DNA from: Azoarcus sp.
Lineage (GTDB): Bacteria > Pseudomonadota > Gammaproteobacteria > Burkholderiales > Rhodocyclaceae
Length of the DNA: 19,885 nucleotides
Assembly: GCA_031268685.1 (NCBI GenBank)
Contig: JAIRWW010000147.1
Span: forward strand, 1 to 19,885
Direction of reading: 5' to 3'
Every line of letters begins with the position of its first letter. The stretch's first letter is position 1. The notes below the pieces were generated by a model. It ran no database searches. It was not told the origin of the DNA and saw nothing but the letters and a program-made list of their open reading frames with translations. The position numbers and the translations under genes are program-made. Below, piece after piece: positions 14,735-19,885 of the stretch.

Positions 14735-15709
14735 ATGGCTCATTTTTCCGACAATGCCCAATCCATCGGGAACACCCCTCTCGTCCGTCTCGCCCGCGTC
14801 ACCGATGGCGCAGCGGCAACCGTCCTGGCCAAGGTCGAAGGCCGCAATCCCGCCTATTCGGTGAAAGACCGCATCGGCGTGGCGCTGGTCGAGGACGCAG
14901 AAAAACGCGGCCTGCTCGGGCCGGGCAAGGAACTGGTGGAGCCGACTTCCGGCAACACCGGGATCGCGCTCGCATTCGTGGCGGCGGCCAAGGGCATTCC
15001 GCTCACTTTGACGATGCCGGAGACGATGAGCGTTGAGCGCCGCAAGCTGCTGGTGGCGTTTGGCGCGAAGCTGGTGCTGACCGAAGGGCCGAAAGGCATG
15101 GCGGGCGCAGTCGCCAAGGCAGAAGAAATCGTCGCATCCAACCCGGGCAAATACGTGCTGCTGCAACAGTTCAAGAACCCGGCGAACCCGGCAATCCACG
15201 AATCGACGACCGGCCCGGAGGTGTGGGACGACACCGATGGCAAGGTGGATATTTTTGTATCCGGCGTCGGTACGGGCGGCACCATCACCGGCGTTGCCCG
15301 TTACATCAAGAACACCAAGGGCAAGCCGATCCAGGCTGTGGCGGTGGAGCCGGAATCGAGTCCGGTGCTCACACAAAAGAAGACGGGACAGCCCTTACAG
15401 CCCGGCTCGCACAAAATCCAGGGCATCGGCGCGGGCTTCGTGCCCGAGGTGCTCGACCTGTCGCTCGTCGATGCCATCGAGCAAGTGAGCCTCGATGAGG
15501 CCGTCGCCTACGCGCGCAGGCTGGCGAAAGAAGAAGGCATCCTTTCCGGCATTTCCTCCGGCGCGGCGGTGGCCGCCGCCGTGCGTGTGGCAAAGAAGCC
15601 AGAGAACGCAGGCAAGACCATTGTGGTGATCCTGCCCGATTCCGGTGAGCGCTATCTTTCTTCCGTCTTGTTCGAGGGTGTATTCGACGACGCGGGCAAG
15701 GCATTGTGA
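14735..15709 (+). CDS. cysK: Cysteine synthase A (O-acetylserine sulfhydrylase)
   Basis: The 324-residue PLP enzyme makes cysteine from O-acetylserine and sulfide. Visible are the PLP lysine K44 (NPAYSVKDR), the substrate loop TSGNTG (71-76), the phosphate-binding [10 protein letters not shown] loop, and SGISSGAA near the C-terminus. The AYSVKDR sequence and the length favour CysK over CBS or CysM. ATG 14735 has GGAGA seven bases upstream. The stop overlaps the epsC start by four bases (GTGA), so the enzyme is made together with the acetyltransferase that supplies its substrate. It is the first gene of the encapsulin operon. Confidence 0.96.
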   Translation: MAHFSDNAQSIGNTPLVRLARVTDGAAATVLAKVEGRNPAYSVKDRIGVALVEDAEKRGLLGPGKELVEPTSGNTGIALAFVAAAKGIPLTLTMPETMSVERRKLLVAFGAKLVLTEGPKGMAGAVAKAEEIVASNPGKYVLLQQFKNPANPAIHESTTGPEVWDDTDGKVDIFVSGVGTGGTITGVARYIKNTKGKPIQAVAVEPESSPVLTQKKTGQPLQPGSHKIQGIGAGFVPEVLDLSLVDAIEQVSLDEAVAYARRLAKEEGILSGISSGAAVAAAVRVAKKPENAGKTIVVILPDSGERYLSSVLFEGVFDDAGKAL

Positions 15710-16695
15710 GCCAGAAGTTTTCGGCCGTCCCGGCGGAAGAAGAAGCAATCCCCGCCGCCGGAAATGCGCCCGCCGCGGGCCTGCGGCTGAATATCGACGC
15801 TCTGGTGGACGAACTTCGCGCCTTGCGAGTGCATTCGCTGCAAACGCGGAGCCGTATTGGGCGGCCACCCAAGCTGCCGTCACGCAAGGCGCTGGCGCAT
15901 ATTCTCGACAACCTGGCGGCGGCGCTTTTCCCCAATCGCCTGGGGACGCCGGAACTAACCGACGAGGGGCTGGATTATTTCGTCGGACATACGCTCGACC
16001 GCGCGCTGCGCGCCCTGTATGGCGAAGTGCGGCGCGAACTGCGTTTTGCCGCCAATTTGACGCCGGAGACGCAAAGCCCCGGACTCGAAGCCGAAGCGGC
16101 GGAAATCGTGAAAGCTTTCGCTAGCCAGCTGCCGAAGGTGCGCAGCCTGCTCGACGGCGATTTGCGCGCCGCATTCCAGGGCGACCCGGCGGCGCGCAGC
16201 ATCGACGAGGTTCTGGTCTGCTATCCGGGCATCCTCGCCGTGACCTACCATCGCCTCGCGCACGAGCTTTACCTGCGCGGCGTGCCGCTCACGGCGCGGA
16301 TCATCGCCGAGATCGCGCACTCGTCCACCGGCATAGACATCCACCCCGGCGCCACGATAGGCGGCAGCTTCTTCATCGACCACGGCACGGGCGTAGTGAT
16401 CGGCGAAACCGCGGTGATCGGCGAGCGGGTGCGCATCTATCAGGCCGTCACGCTGGGCGCCAAGCGATTTCTCGTCGACGAAAACGGCTGCCTGCTCAAG
16501 GGCGGGGCGCGGCATCCCATCGTCGAAGACGATGTCGTCATTTACGCGGGAGCGACGATCCTGGGGCGCGTCACCATCGGGCGGGGTTCTTCCATCGGCG
16601 GCAGCGTGTGGCTGACGCGCAGCGTGCCGCCCAACAGCCACATCACCCAGGCATCCGTGCAAAGCGAAGTATTCACCGCTGGCGGCGGCATCTGA
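15706..16695 (+). CDS. epsC: Serine O-acetyltransferase, EpsC type
   Basis: The 329-residue enzyme converts serine and acetyl-CoA to O-acetylserine, the substrate of CysK. The N-terminal 190 residues are helical. The left-handed beta-helix (hexapeptide repeats) begins near 208 with catalytic residues aligning to those of CysE: D211 (DIHPG), H226 ([12 protein letters not shown]) and H270 (ARHPIV). A disordered stretch of about 30 residues precedes the helical domain. The protein ends in Gly-Gly-Gly-Ile; a C-terminal isoleucine is what CysE inserts into the CysK active site. The GTG at 15706 overlaps the cysK stop, and 35 bases separate it from the encapsulin. The EpsC form is the one associated with Family 2A encapsulin loci. 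Confidence 0.94.
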   Translation: MSQKFSAVPAEEEAIPAAGNAPAAGLRLNIDALVDELRALRVHSLQTRSRIGRPPKLPSRKALAHILDNLAAALFPNRLGTPELTDEGLDYFVGHTLDRALRALYGEVRRELRFAANLTPETQSPGLEAEAAEIVKAFASQLPKVRSLLDGDLRAAFQGDPAARSIDEVLVCYPGILAVTYHRLAHELYLRGVPLTARIIAEIAHSSTGIDIHPGATIGGSFFIDHGTGVVIGETAVIGERVRIYQAVTLGAKRFLVDENGCLLKGGARHPIVEDDVVIYAGATILGRVTIGRGSSIGGSVWLTRSVPPNSHITQASVQSEVFTAGGGI

Positions 16696-16730
16696 TTGTT
16701 TATCCAAAAAATATCCGAGAGGGAACCGAA

Positions 16731-17663
16731 ATGACCGATATTCATGACGCGCAGACCGCGCTGGGCGATGTCGCCGCCCGAACACTTGCGAATGCGACCA
16801 AAACCGTACCGATGCTGGGGCGCATCACGCCGCGCTGGCTGCCGCAGTTCCTGCAATGGGTTGGCGTCGAAGCGGGTATCTACCGCGTCAACAAGGTCAA
16901 GGACGAATCCGCCATCGCGGTCAATTGCTCCGGACGCAACGACGAAAAGGAATTGCGCCAGACCTTCGTCGATTACGAGGAATGGGGCCGGGAATACATG
17001 CTGAGCGCGGTCAATGCCGTGGTTGACGTACACACCCGCGTCTCCGACCTCTACAGCAGCCCGCACAACCAGATCCAGGAGCAATTGCGGCTCACCATCG
17101 AGATCATCAAGGAGCGGCAGGAAAGCGAACTCATCAACAATGGGGAATACGGACTTCTCAACAATGTTGCCGAACACCAGCGCCTGCAACCGCTCGCTGG
17201 CGCGCCGACGCCGGACGATTTCGACGAACTGCTTTCCCTGGTGTGGAAGGAACCGGCTTTCTTCCTGCTCCATCCCAGGGCCATTGCCGCTTTCGGGCGC
17301 GAATGCACGCGGCGCGGCGTGCCGCCGCCGACCGTGTCGCTATTCGGCTCGCAGTTCATCACTTGGCGCGGCGTGCCACTCGTGCCGAGCAACAAAGTAG
17401 AAATCAAGGACGGCAAGACCAGCATCCTCTTGCTGCGCACCGGCGAGAGCCGCCAGGGCGTGGTCGGCCTCTACCAACCCGACCTGCCGGGCGAACAGAG
17501 CCGGGGGCTGTCCGTGCGTTTCATGGGCATAAACCACAAAGCGATCGCCTCGTATCTGGTTTCGCTCTACTGCTCGCTCGCGGTGCTGACCGACGATGCG
17601 CTCGCCGTGCTCGAAAACGTGGAAGTGGATAAGTACCATGAGTACGCACATCAATATCGCTGA
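16731..17663 (+). CDS. Family 2A encapsulin shell protein (SrpI-like)
   Basis: I chose ATG 16731 (310 residues), which follows GAGAGGGAA at ideal spacing; the longer frame to 16608 lies in epsC. The sequence is that of the HK97-fold Family 2A encapsulins: N-terminal ARTLANATKTVPMLGRITPRWL, then YRVNKVKDESAIAVNCS in the E-loop region, DLYSSPHNQIQEQLRLTIE (107-125), LLSLVWKEPAFFLLHPRAIAAF (167-188), FGSQFITWRGVPLVPSNKV (205-223) and the C-terminal GLYQPDLPGEQSRGLSVRF (246-264). These shells self-assemble into nanocompartments that hold a cysteine desulfurase. No fused cyclic-nucleotide domain is present, which separates it from Family 2B. Its 3' end overlaps the desulfurase start by 26 bases. 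Confidence 0.95.
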   Translation: MTDIHDAQTALGDVAARTLANATKTVPMLGRITPRWLPQFLQWVGVEAGIYRVNKVKDESAIAVNCSGRNDEKELRQTFVDYEEWGREYMLSAVNAVVDVHTRVSDLYSSPHNQIQEQLRLTIEIIKERQESELINNGEYGLLNNVAEHQRLQPLAGAPTPDDFDELLSLVWKEPAFFLLHPRAIAAFGRECTRRGVPPPTVSLFGSQFITWRGVPLVPSNKVEIKDGKTSILLLRTGESRQGVVGLYQPDLPGEQSRGLSVRFMGINHKAIASYLVSLYCSLAVLTDDALAVLENVEVDKYHEYAHQYR

Positions 17664-19173
17664 TTTCGGCCTCGCCAGCGCCCCCGCCGCCGTGCCAACA
17701 TCCTTCCCGGTTTCGGCGGCCTCGGGGCTGCCAGCGGAGGATGCCATCCGGGCGCTGTTCAATGTGCCGCTGCCGGACATCCGGGAACTGGACGCCATGA
17801 AAACGCGCCCGGTTCAGGCAGGCATGCCCGGCTCTTACTACTTTCTGGACGATGCGGCCTTTTCTCCGTCCGGCATCAAAGTGCCCGTCACCAATCCAGA
17901 ACCCGGATGGGAAGCGTTTTCGGCAGGACAGGCGATACCGGGACAAGCCTTCGACGTGCAGGCCGTCCGCAGCGACTTCCCTGCGCTCGCGGAAACGGTA
18001 AATGGCCGTCCGCTCATCTGGCTCGACAACGCCGCCACCACGCAGAAACCGCAAGCCGTCATCGACCGGCTGGCCCACTTCTACGCGCACGAAAACTCCA
18101 ACATCCATCGCGCCGCGCATGAACTCGCGGCGCGCGCCACCGACGCCTACGAAGCGGCGCGCGAAACCGTGCGCCGCTTCGTGAATGCCCGTTCGGCCAA
18201 TGAAATAGTATTTGTGCGCGGCGCGACCGAAGGCATCAACCTTGTCGCGCAAAGCTGGGGACGGCAAACGCTGCGGCCCGGCGACGAAATACTCGTCACA
18301 TGGCTCGAACACCATGCCAATATCGTACCCTGGCAACAAGTGGCGGCGCAGACCGGCGCAGTGCTGAAAGCCGTGCCGGTCGACGAATATGGCGACGTCT
18401 GCCTCGGCGAATATGAAAAATTGCTCGGCCCGAAAACCCGGCTCGTCGCCTTCACACAGGTTTCCAACGCCCTCGGCACCGTCACGCCCGCGGCGGAACT
18501 GACGCGGCTTGCGCATGCCTGCGGCGCAAAGGTATTGATCGACGGAGCGCAATCGGTTTCGCACATGCGCACCGACGTGCTGGCGCTCGGCTGCGACTGG
18601 TTCGTGTTCTCCGGTCACAAAGTCTTCGGCCCCACCGGCATCGGCGCGCTTTACGGCAGGGAAGACCTGCTGAACGCCGCCGACCCATGGCAGGGCGGCG
18701 GCAACATGATTCAGGACGTCACTTTCGAGCGCACGCTCTACCAGAACGCCCCCGCGCGTTTCGAGGCAGGCACCGGCAACATCGCCGACGCCGTGGGGCT
18801 GGGCGCGGCGCTGGAATACGTCGAGCGTATCGGCATCGACAACATCGCCCGGCACGAACACGACCTGCTCCGCTACGGCACGCGCCTGCTCTCGGAAATT
18901 CCGGGGCTGAGAATCATTGGCCAGCCAGCGGAAAAAGCGGGCGTGCTCTCCTTCGTGCTCGATGGCCACGACACCGTAGCCATCGGCGGCGCGCTCAATA
19001 AAGAAGGTATCGCCGTCCGCGCCGGGCATCATTGCGCACAGCCGATCCTGCGCCGTTTCGGGCTGGAAGCCACCGTGCGCCCGTCACTGGCGCTCTATAA
19101 CACCCATGCCGACCTGGATGCGCTGGCGGCGGCGGTCTGGAAACTCGCGCGCGCCAGAAAATTTGAACTGTAG
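17638..19173 (+). CDS. Encapsulin cargo cysteine desulfurase (SufS-like, with N-terminal targeting extension)
   Basis: The 511-residue type II cysteine desulfurase removes sulfur from cysteine as a persulfide. The catalytic core starts near residue 106: DNAATTQKP (130-138), SNIHRAAHELAARAT (154-168), PLP lysine K328 (FSGHKVFGPTG) and the persulfide cysteine C466 (RAGHHCAQPIL). The first 105 residues are not part of SufS. They are Ala/Pro/Ser-rich, with an amphipathic stretch at 33-43 (AEDAIRALFNV) and a PGSYYFLDD motif at 64-72. This is the cargo extension expected for loading into Family 2 shells. ATG 17638 lies 26 bases inside the shell gene with GGAAG upstream, so the two proteins are translationally linked. 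The upstream ATG 17596 has no comparable site. Confidence 0.95.
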   Translation: MSTHINIADFGLASAPAAVPTSFPVSAASGLPAEDAIRALFNVPLPDIRELDAMKTRPVQAGMPGSYYFLDDAAFSPSGIKVPVTNPEPGWEAFSAGQAIPGQAFDVQAVRSDFPALAETVNGRPLIWLDNAATTQKPQAVIDRLAHFYAHENSNIHRAAHELAARATDAYEAARETVRRFVNARSANEIVFVRGATEGINLVAQSWGRQTLRPGDEILVTWLEHHANIVPWQQVAAQTGAVLKAVPVDEYGDVCLGEYEKLLGPKTRLVAFTQVSNALGTVTPAAELTRLAHACGAKVLIDGAQSVSHMRTDVLALGCDWFVFSGHKVFGPTGIGALYGREDLLNAADPWQGGGNMIQDVTFERTLYQNAPARFEAGTGNIADAVGLGAALEYVERIGIDNIARHEHDLLRYGTRLLSEIPGLRIIGQPAEKAGVLSFVLDGHDTVAIGGALNKEGIAVRAGHHCAQPILRRFGLEATVRPSLALYNTHADLDALAAAVWKLARARKFEL

Positions 19174-19477
19174 TGGCTCTGATAATTGGCGGCGTGTTCG
19201 AGCCTGCGAGACGATGGCAATCGTCCCGGTGCCCCTAGGGAAACCCTGAACAATTCCGTTCGCCCTGAGCCTGTCGAAGGGCATTGCCTATGGAATCAAG
19301 GGCTTCGACAGGCTCAGCCCGAACGGATTGGATTTGTTCAGGGTTTCCCTAGGGCGATTGCACCTTTATGTCATGATCCCAGGCAATTCAGCGCGAAACG
19401 GGTCAATGGCTGCTGCGAGCATCCGTTTTGATTTGATACTCGCTTTGCGCGTTGTATTGAGCCGCAAATGGTGGGTT
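19174..19477. other. Intergenic region after the cargo gene, without a gene
   Basis: About 300 bases separate the desulfurase from a convergent gene. A short hairpin GACGAT-GGCA-ATCGTC (19210-19225) has no T-run. The inverted-repeat element at 19233-19354 fills the middle. The rest (19355-19477) shows nothing recognisable. Reading frames across the repeat yield the familiar translated-repeat peptides (FDRLRANG, RPEPVEG) and are not genes. Confidence 0.6.
19233..19354. repeat. MITE-like element with 21-bp perfect terminal inverted repeats
   Basis: Positions 19233-19253 (beginning CCCTAGGGAAACCC) are the exact reverse complement of 19334-19354. Nested inside, 19256-19279 and 19303-19326 form a second inverted repeat, 22 of 24 bases, with the core GAGCCTGTCGAAG. 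The element is 122 bases long and has no coding capacity. I see no clear target duplication at its edges. Part of the core recurs, decayed, at 7524-7560. Confidence 0.8.
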
Positions 19478-19885
19478 TCAATGCCACAAGTAGACGCGCG
19501 CCTCAATCACTTCTTTCCATGCTTCGCCTGCTTGTCGAAAAGCCTCTTGCGATGCGGGCAAATCCACATAACCGGGCCACGAGACGATGTCCCCTGTTTC
19601 GTCCGTTTTCTCGTAATACGCAAAATTTCCTATCGCCTGATAGCAAACCAACGAAAGCGGAACGGGATTGCCGCGATACGTAGATTTCGCCGCCCGTTCA
19701 TTCTTCATGCAATTAGCCAAGGCCAGCAGTGTTTGCTCCGGCAATTTTTCATGCTCGCCAGACTTCACAGCATCCGCGAGAGCGGAATTATGTGAATAAA
19801 ATACACCCTCCGGCCTTTGTACGAACTCACCCTCAATTGCCGCGAGCGAATCTTCAATTCCTGTCGTTTGGCAGGCGCTTGCGCC
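19478..19885 (-). CDS. Unknown protein, possibly a lipoprotein, partial (5' end outside window)
   Basis: A frame of 135 visible residues runs from the right edge to the stop at 19478. I do not recognise the family. The first visible residues, GASACQTTG, look like the end of a signal peptide with a lipobox cysteine, followed by a polar, mostly helical sequence (HNSALADAVKSGEHEKLPEQ) and later YRGNPVPLSLVCYQAIGNF and VEARVYLWH-like C-terminal residues (EVIEARVYLWH). It could be a small exported protein. It converges on the encapsulin operon and seems unrelated to it. A GTG at 19768 is only an internal codon if the frame continues beyond the window. Confidence 0.55.
   Translation of the reverse strand, partial: GASACQTTGIEDSLAAIEGEFVQRPEGVFYSHNSALADAVKSGEHEKLPEQTLLALANCMKNERAAKSTYRGNPVPLSLVCYQAIGNFAYYEKTDETGDIVSWPGYVDLPASQEAFRQAGEAWKEVIEARVYLWH

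Noticed and set aside
16608-16730. Upstream in-frame start of the encapsulin (41 extra residues)
   Set aside because: It lies inside epsC, gives a composition unlike encapsulins (repeated His/Arg), and the start at 16731 has an ideal ribosome binding site.
17521-19032. A 503-codon minus-strand frame opposite the cysteine desulfurase
   Set aside because: It is antisense to the desulfurase, with biased composition, no ribosome binding site and no recognisable domain.
19084-19284. A minus-strand frame starting MPFDRLRANG
   Set aside because: FDRLRANG is the known translation of the dispersed repeat core, and the frame runs into the desulfurase 3' end.
1-19885. CRISPR array, tRNA/rRNA genes, prophage or IS element
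   Set aside because: No spaced direct repeats, cloverleaf-like genes, ribosomal RNA sequence, transposase or integrase domains were seen on either strand.

Overview
The window looks like a chromosomal segment of a motile betaproteobacterium, perhaps Nitrosomonadales or Rhodocyclales. The order is a guess. The grounds are a FlhDC-headed flagellar/chemotaxis operon, a class I glutamine synthetase behind a sigma-54/NtrC promoter, moderately high GC with dense GC-rich ORFs, and short dispersed repeats carrying the GAGCCTGTCGAAG motif common in such genomes. I see no integrase, transposase, phage gene, tRNA, rRNA or CRISPR array.

Left third (1-7400, all minus strand). Read leftward, this is flhD-flhC, then motA-motB-cheR-cheB-cheV-cheV-cheY-cheZ, with cheZ cut by the window edge. 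FlhDC is the flagellar master activator, MotAB the stator, CheR/CheB set receptor methylation, and CheY/CheZ set and clear the motor signal. The oddities are a CheB reduced to its catalytic domain and two adjacent CheV proteins. A terminator and a possible sigma-28-like promoter separate flhC from motA.

Middle (7400-14100). glnA (minus) has a textbook sigma-54 promoter, with NtrC-type sites that run into the 3' end of the upstream cation efflux gene, and it ends in a strong UUCG-loop terminator. A rhodanese gene and nadA (plus) overlap by four bases. A DUF411 periplasmic protein (minus), a radical SAM protein (plus) and a small XRE-type regulator (minus) follow.

Right third (14735-19173, plus strand). 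The outstanding feature is a compact four-gene sulfur operon: cysK (cysteine synthase), epsC-type serine acetyltransferase, a Family 2A encapsulin shell protein (SrpI-like), and a SufS-type cysteine desulfurase with a roughly 105-residue low-complexity N-terminal extension, the hallmark of the encapsulin cargo. EpsC makes O-acetylserine, CysK turns it into cysteine, and the shell-enclosed desulfurase draws sulfur from cysteine, probably for storage as elemental sulfur. This system is known from other bacteria, so the family is not new; the coupling with cysK and epsC here is what merits attention. A 684-base regulatory gap with several palindromes precedes it. A 122-base MITE-like inverted-repeat element follows it, before a partial minus-strand gene of unknown function runs off the right edge.
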